A DNA stretch of 64,000 bases. It comes from Chryseobacterium camelliae (GTDB taxonomy: Bacteria; Bacteroidota; Bacteroidia; Flavobacteriales; Weeksellaceae). Positions within the stretch are counted from its first letter, which is position 1. Each line of letters opens with the position of its first letter. The position numbers were made by a program, and so were the translations under genes. Positions 52,222-61,405 of the stretch are shown here, in pieces. The notes below the pieces were generated by a model, which saw only the letters and a list, made by a program, of their open reading frames with translations, had not been told where the DNA came from and searched no databases. The stretch covers positions 4,312,355 through 4,376,354 of the forward strand of contig NZ_CP022986.1 of assembly GCF_002770595.1 (NCBI RefSeq), read 5' to 3'.

Positions 52222-55200
52222 TATCTATATTGATATTGTTGTAAATATTCTTGCGAAATTAATTGATTTATTTTTTCTGTCGTTGAAAAGTCAAGACCTA
52301 TATTTTCTTTTTTCTTAAATTCATTGACTACAATTTGCATCAGGTATCTCTTAAAATAAGCTTCATTTTTTACCATTTCCTCCTGATTGGTAATTGTCTC
52401 ATCAACTTGGAGTTTAACCTGCATCAATGCCCGGTGAAGCTGTGATTCTTTTGTGTTTAAAGTTCCTTTTTCTGATAAACGTTTATGAATTCTGGCGTAC
52501 TTATCGTCACTGTCATATTTAGCTTTTAGCAAGGCGTTTTTTCGGTTTAATTCTTTTGCCTGGTCATAGATTTTCTGAAGGAGATGCATATTTTCTACCA
52601 TATCTTCCTGAGTCACCTCACTAAGATTTTTTTTCTTGAAAATTCTTTCTAATTCAGCTCTTAGACTTACAAATTCAGAATCTAGCTGATCAAAATTAGT
52701 TTGTAGAGATTCTCTGGCTTTCCGTAGAATGTTTTTAAATTCATCAGCAAGTACCAATTCACTTTCATCGACTTTAACAAATTGAAAAATTATATCCTCT
52801 AAAGCTTCAGTTAAAAGATTTCGGTTAGCTTCTTCGTTTCCGATGCTTTCTACAAGATTGAGATTGTCAAGTCGATTTTGCGTTTCAATTAATAGACGAT
52901 TGAGAAGTTCAAAATCTGTTAAGCCTTTTAAAGCTTCATAGCCATTTATGGCAATTAGATTTTTTAACTCTTTTGCAGTTCGTAAAGCCTTTACAAGTCT
53001 AAGAAGTTCTTGCTTGTCATTTAATTCGGCAATTTGTTGAGAAAACACTTCTTTATTAACTGTGTCATAATGAAATAATGTATCTTTTATTTCTTCAATT
53101 TCTTGTCTAATCTCTTCTTCAGATTTAAATAGATGAGAGTACATTTCCATTTCGTCACCCAGCTGTTCCTGCAATTCATCAAAATAGAGTTTATTGGTGC
53201 GATCAAAGGCCTTTGAAATGTCAGCAAAATCTACAACATATCCGTATCGGTATTTTTTGTAAGGACGATTAACTCTTGTAAGTGTCTGCAATAAATTATG
53301 ATCTTGTATGACCCGCGCTAAATATAATTTTTTCAATCGTTTAGCATCAAAGCCTGTTAACAGCATATTATAAACAAACAAAATATCGACGTGTCCTTTT
53401 TTATACGCCTTTATAAGTTCTTTTCGAACCAGCTTGTCATTTTCATCGTATAAAATTAAAGAGGCAGTCAATTTTGGTTCATCTTTTAAGCCATATTTTG
53501 CTTTTGGTTCTGCAACCATCAATATGCTTGCATCTGTTTCCTGTTCGCCATATTTCTTCTGAAACAAACGGAATAACTCCTTTGCCTGGTCTGCAGAATC
53601 ACAAACTACCATCCCTCCCAGAGTAGCATCTTGCTGATCTTTACGGAATTTTATTAAATCATTACAAATATAATCTAATAATGGCTCTGCAAACCTTGTA
53701 TTTTTGTAAATGTCTTTTGCAGAAATATCACCACGTAAAACTTTAATCTCATCAATGACATTCTGCATTTGCATTTTAAAATTACCCTCTATTTGCTCCC
53801 TTATCAATCGGAGCGTATATCCATCAGCAATAGACATATTGTAGTAATACTTATGGATATAATTTCCAAAAAGTAGTTTTGAATCATAATCTTTTGCAAC
53901 TTCCTTTAATAATGGTGTTCCGGTAAGTGCAATTTTGATTGCATTTTTATCAGAATTAATAAGGTTTGCAAGATAATTTCCTTTCGGATTATATGAACGG
54001 TGCGCTTCATCTAAAAAATAGATTCTTTGAACATTTATATCATAGTTTAAATCCTTTAAAACTGTAGCGTCTTCAGAAAATTTCTGGATATTAACAACCG
54101 TAATTTCAGATTTACCACTATTATTGTGGATAGCTCCTATAGTTTTTAAACTTTCAACAAAATCTGCTTTTGAATTAACCTTTTTTACACAAAGTTCTCT
54201 GTTAGAAAATTCTGTTGCAGCTTGCTCTAATAAATCTAAACGGTCTACAACAAAATAAAATTTTGGAATAATTTTCTTTTTTGCAAAATAATAAGTTAAA
54301 TATTTAACATTATAAAAAGCTAATGCAGTTTTACCTGAACCTTGAGTGTGCCAGATAATTCCTTTATTCTGCCCTAAATCAATTTTTGAAGCGATTGCTT
54401 GAGTTGCAAAAATTTGAGGATAGCGCATAATGTGCTTTTGAAAAACGGGTTTACCTATATTCTCTTCTTTCACATAAGCAATTGCAAACTGAAGAATAAA
54501 CTGTAATCTCTCTTTGCTAAAAAGAGAAGTAAGAATTTTATTGGTAGGACTATTTTCACTTTTATTAGTGATAAAATCTGGGTTATGCTTAATAACAATC
54601 AAATTATTATCTCTTAAAATGTCCAATTCTTTGTCCTCGCTTAACTCTAACAATCTTTCTTTTACAAGATAATCTAAATCTTCTCTAAAATAATTAAATG
54701 ATATATTGGAGTAAGCAGAAGTTGCATAATAAGCTCCAAAAATGGGCTCAACTAAGCCATCTTCATATTCCATATTATTGGAAAATACCATAAGTTGAGT
54801 AATGTTTGCAAAACGTCTAAAATGTTTATTTCCAAACCTTTCATTGATGCGTCTACGTTCAGCGATAACTCCATCTTTATTATGAGGTTTTTTCACCTCT
54901 ACAAAAGCTAATGGTATTCCATTAACGAGAATTGTAATGTCCGGACGATATTCTTCATCGCCGGATTTGCAGGTTAATTCAGTTGTGATGTGAAAATCAT
55001 TGTTTGAAAAATTTTCAAAATCAATTAATTTAATACCGGAAGTCGATGTTAAACGTTCATAGAATTTTTTTCCAAGATCCTCAAAATCTAATTCTAAATT
55101 AATCTCATCCAAAAACCTTTGTGCTTCTGCTTCAGAAATGCTATTTATTTCGGCAATCTTAGGTAAAAAAATAGAAGGGAAAATATTATTTTCTTCTATC

Positions 55201-55295
55201 CTGTTTTGTTTTTTTAAAGAAATATATTGATAGCCTAGTCGCAACAAATGCAAGATGGCTGGTATTTTAACTCGGGAATCTTCGTTGAAAGACAT
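52221..55295 (-). CDS. hsdR: Type I restriction endonuclease subunit R
   Basis: 1024 residues. The N-terminal nuclease domain has the PD-(D/E)xK core in RPDITILVNGIPLAFVEVKKP. The SF2 translocase has Walker A in WHTQGSGKTALAFYN, DEAH in YFLDEAHRSYNP, motif III in IALTGTPLL and motif VI in LLQTLTRVNRPYKKYRYG. The C-terminal region is helical and binds HsdM. It needs ATP and cuts unmodified DNA away from the site. It is the first gene of the R-M-S operon; a weak TATCTTTA lies just upstream on the minus strand. Confidence 0.95.
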   Translation of the reverse strand: MSFNEDSRVKIPAILHLLRLGYQYISLKKQNRIEENNIFPSIFLPKIAEINSISEAEAQRFLDEINLELDFEDLGKKFYERLTSTSGIKLIDFENFSNNDFHITTELTCKSGDEEYRPDITILVNGIPLAFVEVKKPHNKDGVIAERRRINERFGNKHFRRFANITQLMVFSNNMEYEDGLVEPIFGAYYATSAYSNISFNYFREDLDYLVKERLLELSEDKELDILRDNNLIVIKHNPDFITNKSENSPTNKILTSLFSKERLQFILQFAIAYVKEENIGKPVFQKHIMRYPQIFATQAIASKIDLGQNKGIIWHTQGSGKTALAFYNVKYLTYYFAKKKIIPKFYFVVDRLDLLEQAATEFSNRELCVKKVNSKADFVESLKTIGAIHNNSGKSEITVVNIQKFSEDATVLKDLNYDINVQRIYFLDEAHRSYNPKGNYLANLINSDKNAIKIALTGTPLLKEVAKDYDSKLLFGNYIHKYYYNMSIADGYTLRLIREQIEGNFKMQMQNVIDEIKVLRGDISAKDIYKNTRFAEPLLDYICNDLIKFRKDQQDATLGGMVVCDSADQAKELFRLFQKKYGEQETDASILMVAEPKAKYGLKDEPKLTASLILYDENDKLVRKELIKAYKKGHVDILFVYNMLLTGFDAKRLKKLYLARVIQDHNLLQTLTRVNRPYKKYRYGYVVDFADISKAFDRTNKLYFDELQEQLGDEMEMYSHLFKSEEEIRQEIEEIKDTLFHYDTVNKEVFSQQIAELNDKQELLRLVKALRTAKELKNLIAINGYEALKGLTDFELLNRLLIETQNRLDNLNLVESIGNEEANRNLLTEALEDIIFQFVKVDESELVLADEFKNILRKARESLQTNFDQLDSEFVSLRAELERIFKKKNLSEVTQEDMVENMHLLQKIYDQAKELNRKNALLKAKYDSDDKYARIHKRLSEKGTLNTKESQLHRALMQVKLQVDETITNQEEMVKNEAYFKRYLMQIVVNEFKKKENIGLDFSTTEKINQLISQEYLQQYQYR

Positions 55296-55440
55296 TGGCT
55301 AATTTAGTTTTAAGTCTTAAAGATACTAAAACGACTAATTACAAAAGCACTTTATAAGGAATACTTTATAAATAATATCTTGTCAACAACCACATATCTT
55401 TAATAATTATAGTCTTTAGCATCTTTGAATTACTTTTTTT

Positions 55441-55600
55441 TCACCTAACGCCACCCTTCAACTCCCCACCAAAATCCAACATCACCACCTGGCTTCCCTG
55501 AAACGGATTATAAGACGGCTGATAATCAATATAGCCCGAAGAATAAAGGTTTTCAGGCCTTTATGATAGGTGGCTTTTGAGTGGATTTACTGATGCGCAT
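55441..55600 (-). pseudogene. Short gene remnant
   Basis: On the minus strand, the last 37 codons before the stop at 55441 read like the end of a protein (NLYSSGYIDYQPSYNPFQG, then QVVMLDFGGELKGGVR). The frame is cut by a stop just upstream and continues in another frame (TYHKG). No start is present. The family was not identified. Confidence 0.35.
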
Positions 55601-55679
55601 TACCTCATCGCGGGAAATACTAACCGGATTTCGGAAACGGCTGAAATTTTGATTTTTTTTAATATCCGCACTAAAACAA

Positions 55680-55713
55680 AAAACGCTGTAAACATCAATG
55701 TTTACAGCGTTTT
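55680..55713. terminator. Terminator after tRNA-Ser
   Basis: Perfect stem AAAACGCTGTAAACA / TGTTTACAGCGTTTT with a short loop and T-rich/A-rich ends, 22 bases after the tRNA 3' end on the minus strand. Confidence 0.85.
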
Positions 55714-55734
55714 AGCTTATTTTGGTTTCTAACC

Positions 55735-55822
55735 TGGCGGAGAGTGAGGGATTCGAACCCCCGGACCTGTTACAGTCAACAGTTTTCAAGACTGCCGCAA
55801 TCGACCACTCTGCCAACTCTCC
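55735..55822 (-). tRNA. tRNA-Ser(UGA)
   Basis: 88 bases with encoded CCA. Acceptor stem GGAGAGT / ACTCTCC, D-arm with TGGCAGAGTGGTCGAT, anticodon loop CTTGAAA (anticodon UGA), a long variable arm (TTGACTGTAACAGGTCCGGG region) as expected for serine, and TTCGAATC in the T loop. Confidence 0.95.
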
Positions 55823-55965
55823 CTAAATACCGGCATACTTCCGTTTTCAGTGGTGCAAATATAGGATTATTTATTGTATTACAAAAATATTTTTGGCAGC
55901 TGAAGACTTTTAAATCGAAAGGAGCTGATATCCAATAAAATATAGTATGCTTTGATGTGCAGATG

Positions 55966-56582
55966 CTAGTTGCTGTTGAAGTCCAGCAGTCCGTCTGCAA
56001 TACATTTCCATTGTATTTTTGAAAACCCCAGGATACCGCCGAAGGCGATCATCAGGTTCCTGATCTTATCCATCAGTTTCGCATTGAAGTTGGGCGATTC
56101 GTTGCGGCCGTAAATACCTGTTTTAAGCGTGGAGCCCGAATGGGAAATAAGAAATGTGGAAGTGGCCTTTTCCGAGTAGAAGTGGGCGATATATCGATTG
56201 TCTTTTTCCTGCGGGTTACTGCATGGCCTGGAAGTGATCAGGATGCTTTCTTCGTGATCATCATTTCTATGGACAATCTTAGTAATTTCTACCCAGTCAA
56301 AGCCTTTTCCTGCCTGGTCCGGTGGTCCGGGAATGTCGATCCTGATGAAATCTCCGATCTTGGGAATGCGCTGCACAGGATTTCCGGCTGAGTCATAAAG
56401 GCGGAAGTCTGCTGAACCTTTACCACAGTAACTTTTCCACTCGCCGAGGGCGAAGAAACGCTCTTTCAGCAGATGGAATTTTTCTGCGGCTTTTTCCGGA
56501 CTGTCGAAATTTTCAGGCTTTCCGTATCGTGGAAGCCTCCCCGTTGTTGTGCCGGAACACCCGATATCTTTTTAGGCTTCAT
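55966..56582 (-). pseudogene. Hypothetical gene with a frameshift
   Basis: The long frame (55966-56376 and upstream) reads FDSPEKAAEKFHLLKERFFALGEWKSYC ... IPKIGDFIRIDIPGPPDQAGKGFDWVEI, but has no start of its own before a stop. In another frame an ATG at 56582 gives MKPKKISGVPAQQRGGF. Joining the two needs one frame change near 56510-56550. The combined product would be about 205 residues of unknown function. Either the gene is broken or the sequence has an indel. Confidence 0.6.
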
Positions 56583-56639
56583 ATTGATTGTTTGTTTAAA
56601 ATTACAAGAAATGGGCAGACTATAGTATGAGCAAGGTCA

Positions 56640-57010
56640 CAATGATTATAGATTTTAAATTTTAGATTATGAATTTTGACAGATGATGATTAACAGACTT
56701 TAAACGACGACCTGGGAAAGAAAGGCGTTAAAAAAATAAAGGCTGTGAACGGTAAGAAAATTCTTCTGTCCGAAGCGCGGCACAAGAAGTTCAAAGACAG
56801 TTCTTATAGCTGATCCGCGCAAGTTCAGAATTTTTAGTGATCAGCCTTTGTTTTTAGTCTTTCTTTCCAGTCTTGATCTTTTGTTTCTTTTGTTTGACTA
56901 CGTCGAATCTTCGATTTCAAGGCAAAAGAAAAGAGGGGAATATGTTTTTAGATGAGAGATGATAGACGGATAGATAAGAGACAGAGATCATGGATTTTAA
57001 ATTTTAGAAT
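56640..57010. repeat. Heptamer arrays and large palindromic element, copy G
   Basis: Gap of 523 bases. It has heptamers (56647-56682: TTATAGA, TTTTAAA, TTTTAGA, TTATGAA; again at 56950-57010) and a plus-strand copy of the large palindromic element (56708-56933). This copy carries about 23 extra bases (GACTACGTCGAATCTTCG) within its last hairpin. Confidence 0.85.
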
Positions 57011-57105
57011 AATATTTATCTTTGTGTAGGGCGGACTGTTTCTTTAGCCTATGAGTTCATAACCCCGGGATCATTAATTAGTTTGAATTGAGTAAAGGTT
57101 AGATT

Positions 57106-57564
57106 ATGGCAAAAAAGAGTGCGGGTATTTTACTGTTCAGAAAACAGAAAGGGGAGCTGTATGTATTTCTGGTACATCCGGGCGGGCCTTTCTGGAAAAA
57201 TAAAGATGACGGAGCATGGTCGGTTCCCAAAGGGGAAATCATGGAGGATGAAGATCCGCTGGAACGGGCGCGTACTGAATTTTCAGAAGAGACCGGAAAG
57301 GAGGTTACCGGAAATTTTATTGCTCTGAAAGCCATCACCCAAAAGGGCGGGAAGACCGTTTATTGCTGGGCTGTGGAAGGAGAAATCGAGACTTCAGGAT
57401 TGTCCAGCAATACGATCATGATCGCGTGGCCGCCCAGGTCCGGAAAAATGATGGAGATTCCTGAAGTAGACCGGTGGGAATGGTTTTCGGCGGAAGAGGC
57501 ACGAATTAAAATCAATCCTGCGCAATGCGCATTCATTGATGAAATTGAAGGAGTACTACAATGA
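57106..57564 (+). CDS. NUDIX hydrolase
   Basis: 152 residues. The Nudix box is GEIMEDEDPLERARTEFSEETG. It fits G-x5-E-x7-RE-U-x-EE-x-G except that the usual Arg is Thr. An N-terminal KKSAGILLFRKQKGELYVFLVHPGGPFW and WSVPKG match small NTP-pyrophosphohydrolases. Its stop meets the stop of the convergent AlkB gene with no gap. The substrate is unknown. Confidence 0.92.
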   Translation: MAKKSAGILLFRKQKGELYVFLVHPGGPFWKNKDDGAWSVPKGEIMEDEDPLERARTEFSEETGKEVTGNFIALKAITQKGGKTVYCWAVEGEIETSGLSSNTIMIAWPPRSGKMMEIPEVDRWEWFSAEEARIKINPAQCAFIDEIEGVLQ

Positions 57565-58176
57565 TTACAATTCCCGGATCATTCGGAAAGTAAGGTTGAT
57601 ACGGGGGCGCATAAGCTCAGAAGATTTGGCAATGCGGTGTTCCCATTCCGTCTGTAAATTCCCTTTCATAATCAGTAAAGAACCATGAGCGAGGGAAATG
57701 GAGTGTTTCTGCCTGTGGTCATCCAGTTTCCTGAAATCAAAATTTCTTACCTGCCCCAGGCTCAGTGAAGCAATGGAAGACAGGGTTTCGGTAGCGTGCG
57801 TCTTGTCGCGGTGCCACGCTACGGAATCATGACCGTTACGGTATAAGTTCAGCAATACCGAATTAAAACGGCAATCCGTTTCATTTTCAATGCGTTTTTT
57901 GAGGTCCAGCAGCTCAGGCAGCCAAGGATGGGCGGTCACTGCTTTTTTACCGATCTGGTAAGAGGTGTCCGGATCGCCATACCAGGCGGTCAGGCGCGGA
58001 GTAACAACTGTTTTATCCCGTATTTTCTGCAACGTCTGCTCCCAAGGAACGGTATCAATCAATAATCTGATCAGCTGGTCTGCTTCTTCCCTGGCTAAAA
58101 ATTGTTCCGTATAATCCAGCAGTTGATCGGGGAAACGGTAAAATTCATCAGAATTGAAAAGGCTAAGTTGTTGCAT
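57565..58176 (-). CDS. alkB: AlkB-like 2-oxoglutarate/Fe(II) dioxygenase
   Basis: 203 residues. The iron ligands are in VAWHRDKTHATE (H-x-D) and TEWEHRIAKS (second His), and the 2-oxoglutarate arginines in RPRINLTFR. The substrate-lid segment RLTAWYGDPDTSY is typical of AlkB. The likely role is direct reversal of N-alkyl damage in DNA or RNA. The gene is convergent with the NUDIX gene. Confidence 0.92.
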   Translation of the reverse strand: MQQLSLFNSDEFYRFPDQLLDYTEQFLAREEADQLIRLLIDTVPWEQTLQKIRDKTVVTPRLTAWYGDPDTSYQIGKKAVTAHPWLPELLDLKKRIENETDCRFNSVLLNLYRNGHDSVAWHRDKTHATETLSSIASLSLGQVRNFDFRKLDDHRQKHSISLAHGSLLIMKGNLQTEWEHRIAKSSELMRPRINLTFRMIREL

Positions 58177-58210
58177 TACAAAATAGAGGCGTTACAGGTT
58201 CAAAATAAAT

Positions 58211-58241
58211 CATAGTGTTACCGTATAAAAGTAACACTATG
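58211..58241. terminator. Inverted repeat upstream of alkB
   Basis: 11-base perfect arms (CATAGTGTTAC / GTAACACTATG) with a 9-base loop. It may end the transcript of the small gene at 58313 on the minus strand. Confidence 0.5.
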
Positions 58242-58312
58242 AGTTGTTCTTGCTTAAATCATTGACATATTGATACAATGACTGATGTGGTGTTGTTAAA
58301 TGTGCAGTTTGC

Positions 58313-58483
58313 TTAATCAAGTGGTCTTCTTCCTGATATAAGGTTATAAAGGATCACAATGATGGCAATTACCAATAAGATGTGAACAAGATATCCTGTA
58401 TCCATTCCCGGTACGATTCCTAACATACCTAAAAGCCAAACGACGATGCAGATTACTGCAACTAACCATAAAATACTTCTCAT
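58313..58483 (-). CDS. Small membrane protein, lmo0937-like
   Basis: 56 residues, two membrane helices (ILWLVAVICIVVWLLGMLG and YLVHILLVIAIIVILYNLI) and the end SGRRPLD. The pattern is that of the lmo0937/DUF5670 family of tiny membrane proteins that are common in Bacteroidetes and often linked to envelope stress. The start is the ATG at 58483. It is a lone gene. Confidence 0.8.
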   Translation of the reverse strand: MRSILWLVAVICIVVWLLGMLGIVPGMDTGYLVHILLVIAIIVILYNLISGRRPLD

Positions 58484-58806
58484 GACTGTAAAATTTAAAG
58501 TTATATATGAGGTTTATAGCATATTTTATGCCTTTTATGCCGGAGGATGAAAATGTGGTATCTGTTGAGCGAAAATTTTTATTGTTTAGATATTATATAT
58601 CCGTCCTAATCGCTGTCTGGACCGGATTGCATGCGTTACTGCGATGATCGCTTTTTTTATGCTTAAAAGTTGAAAAACATGATTTCACACAGATTTCAGA
58701 ATAATTCATGTGCTATTTAGTGCATAATTCATAGGAAACAGATATTTTTGCACGAGTGAATAGTTGATGGGAATTGGTAAGGACAATTATTTTATTCAAT
58801 ATATAA
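58484..58806. other. Intergenic region with a possible promoter
   Basis: 323 bases without a gene. TATTTTTG at 58743-58750 is a likely -7 box for the plus-strand gene at 58807. A short GC-rich hairpin followed by seven T is near 58641. Nothing else is seen. Confidence 0.45.
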
Positions 58807-60606
58807 ATGATCAACAAACCTTTGCACAATTTCCATATTCCCGTAATGGGATTGGCGTACACGATAGACAGCCCTATCCGTGTAGCGCAGTACGGAATAT
58901 CTTCCGTCATTTCTATAATCGATGATGAGATTATAGAGAAAATGAAAAATTTTTACAGCAGGAAATTCAACCTGACGTATGCCGAGATTCCTGTGAAAGC
59001 AGACGATTACCGTGCCAGGAGGATTACGGACTACCTGAATATGGTAGATGAGATCGTTACGGAAAAGTTCGGAGCCTTTAAAGAGGACCTTGTTAAGAAC
59101 AGAGCCACACTGAAAAGATTTACCGAAATGCTTCCCAACACTTCGGAGCTTAGAAAAAGCCTCCAGAGCTTTCTGGGCCAGAGCGGTGATTTCACTGCTG
59201 CCGTACGGCGCTGCATTGAGACCCACCTGAACCCGGGCAGCATTGACGTGAATATCATGACCAAAGTGGACAAGGACAATTACAGGGACCATGAACAGCT
59301 CCCTGTGATGTACAATGATGCCCATGCGTCACTCCGTGGATTTGCCAACAGCCGGTTATCCGCTGCTGTGGTGCTGTCTGCGGGCATGAATCCGAGGCTG
59401 TACAGCTATATGGAAACCTTTGATGATTTTTTCCGGATGCTAACGGACAGATCAAAAAGAAGATTATCCTTAAGGTCAGCGATTTCAGGTCGGCCATGAT
59501 CCAGGGAAACTTCCTGGCTAAAAAGGGACTCTGGGTATCGGAATACAGGATTGAGTCCGGACTCAACTGCGGCGGCCATGCTTTTGCCACCGAAGGTTTG
59601 CTGCTGGGACCTATCATGGAAGAATTCATGCAGAAAAAACAGGAGCTGATCCATTCAGCCTATTCCCTGATGTCCGCTGCTTTGGAGCAGAAGGGCAAAC
59701 CCGGACTGTCCGGTCCCCCGGAAATGAAGATTACGGTACAGGGTGGAGTAGGTACCTCAGAAGAGCATGCATTCCTGCTTGAAGGTTCCATGTAGATAGC
59801 GTGGGATGGGGATCTCCTTTCCTGCTGGTTCCGGAAGCCACTTCGGTAGACCGTGAACCAGGGAACTGCTGAGGCAGTCCGGAGAACATGACTTTTATGT
59901 AAGCAACCTTTCTCCGCTGGGCGTATTGTTCAATACTGTTAAAGGCACCTCCAATGAACTCATCAGGATGCGCAGAGGAACTGTAAACCGGTATGGAAGC
60001 TCGTGCCCGAAAAAACTGCTGGCCCTCAGCAAAGAGTTTTCCCCTGAAGGAACCTGTACGGCTTCCAAAAAGTACCAGGATATCAGGCTTGCCGAACTGG
60101 ATTCAGAAAGCCGCACCTCAGCATGGAACAATTTGAGAGGAAAAGAAAACCATCACCGAAAAAGCGTGCCTGTGCGTAGGATTGGTCAATGCCGCTTATA
60201 TGGAGCAGGATATGGAAGTCAAAGGCGAGGAACAGGGAGTGGTAGTCTGTCCGGGCCCTAACCTGGCCTATTTTGATAAAGAAGTTTCCCTTTCGGAAAT
60301 GGTCCGCCATATTTACGGCAACGGTGATGTGCTTTCCGTGCGCAACCGCCCGAATATGTTTATCAATGAACTTAAAATGTATGTTCAGCATCTCAGGGAA
60401 GGTATTGCAGCCTGTGGAGAAAGCCTTACCAGCGTTCAGCAGAAAAAGTGGAAAACGTTCAGGGACAATCTGTATGAAGGCATCGCCTATTATGAGGAAA
60501 TGTTTGCCAACACCGGATTTTTCTGGACAGAGATCAATGTGATTAACAGGCAGCTCAGGATTATAAGAATATGCTTGCAGAGATCGAAATCCCGGACATC
60601 CGGTAA
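58807..60606 (+). pseudogene. TIM-barrel-like protein with several frameshifts
   Basis: About 600 codons in at least four frames. The start reads MINKPLHNFHIPVMGLAYTID and VAQYGISSVISIIDDEIIEKM, and the second part has SGLNCGGHAFATEGLLLGPI, like flavin-dependent TIM-barrel enzymes (nitronate-monooxygenase/glutamate-synthase type). The third part includes GTSNELIRMRRG and the last CPGPNLAYFDKEVSL. Frame changes lie near 59427 (a run of six T), 59790-59870, 60120 and 60555. The gene ends with TAA at 60604. No function can be named with confidence. It may be a true pseudogene or a poor-quality stretch. Confidence 0.65.
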
Positions 60607-60625
60607 AGATGACAAGGCTTTAAAA

Positions 60626-60665
60626 AATGGTTTCGGCTGCCGGAGGCAGCCGAAACCATTTTTAT
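60626..60665. terminator. Bidirectional terminator
   Basis: Perfect arms AAATGGTTTCGGCTGCC / GGCAGCCGAAACCATTT with a short loop and A/T ends, between the plus-strand gene above and the convergent VirJ-like gene. Confidence 0.88.
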
Positions 60666-60669
60666 CATA

Positions 60670-61388
60670 GAATCAAAAGATTTTTTGCAGATTTTTATTC
60701 GGAATATGCTGATGGAGGAACCGGCAAGCATTTCCGTATTCCCTCCGTAATGATGGTCTCCATGGATGTGGACCATCTGATACGTTGCAGGATTGAGTGT
60801 AATCTCATTGTATGGAAAATGGGCAAACTCAAAATCACTCAGCACCAGCGTCAGCGAACGTCCTTCATTCTATTGATCTCGGGATCACTTCAAAGCTGCC
60901 TTTGAATTCCTCTCCGAAATATTCCGTAAGATGGATTTTAAAATCATTGCTTTTGGAAGGCCCGATGATAAATACCTTTTCAATTTTATTTTTGAGGTCC
61001 GGTGTAAAGCGGTTATAGACAAACGCCGTGACATCAGCCCCAAAGGAAAAGCCGATAATGATAACCTTTTTGTTCTTACGGCCGTTTAGCTGCCGGTTGA
61101 TGTATTTTTCCACATCAGCAGACGTCTGAACGGGGGTTTCCTGCTCCAGAAATATGATTTGGTATCCAGGGCAAATACATCGTAGCCGAAACTATGGAGA
61201 TCCCTGCCCAGGTTTTTGGAAAAGGTATTGAACCCGGCATCACCGCTCAAGTAAAAAATAATAGGGCGGGAATCATAGTCGTCATTCCATTCCGTCACTT
61301 TAAAATCACTTCCTTTTCCACAGCCGGAGAGCATAAAGATTAAAAAAAAGAAGGGGGTTAACCGTAATAATTTCAATGTGCTGTTCAT
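60670..61388 (-). pseudogene. VirJ/AcvB-like hydrolase with frameshifts
   Basis: It starts with a lipoprotein signal (FFFLIFMLSGC). The alpha/beta-hydrolase body has PIIFYLSGDAGFNTFSKNLG and YDVFALDTKSYFWSRK, then, in another frame, KKVIIIGFSFGADVTAFVYNR (G-x-S-x-G) and, in a third, YQMVHIHGDHHYGGNTE. VirJ-type proteins act in the periplasm. It sits two genes upstream-coupled with mprF (start 18 bases after its stop), and in other bacteria this family is linked to aminoacyl-phosphatidylglycerol hydrolysis (AcvB). At least two frame changes (near 61100 and 60865). Confidence 0.7.
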
Positions 61389-61405
61389 GGTTTCATTACT
61401 TTGTT

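Noticed and set aside
58807..60606. Programmed ribosomal frameshifting
   Set aside because: Several shifts in different directions and without slippery heptamers or a downstream structure are better explained by decay or sequence errors.
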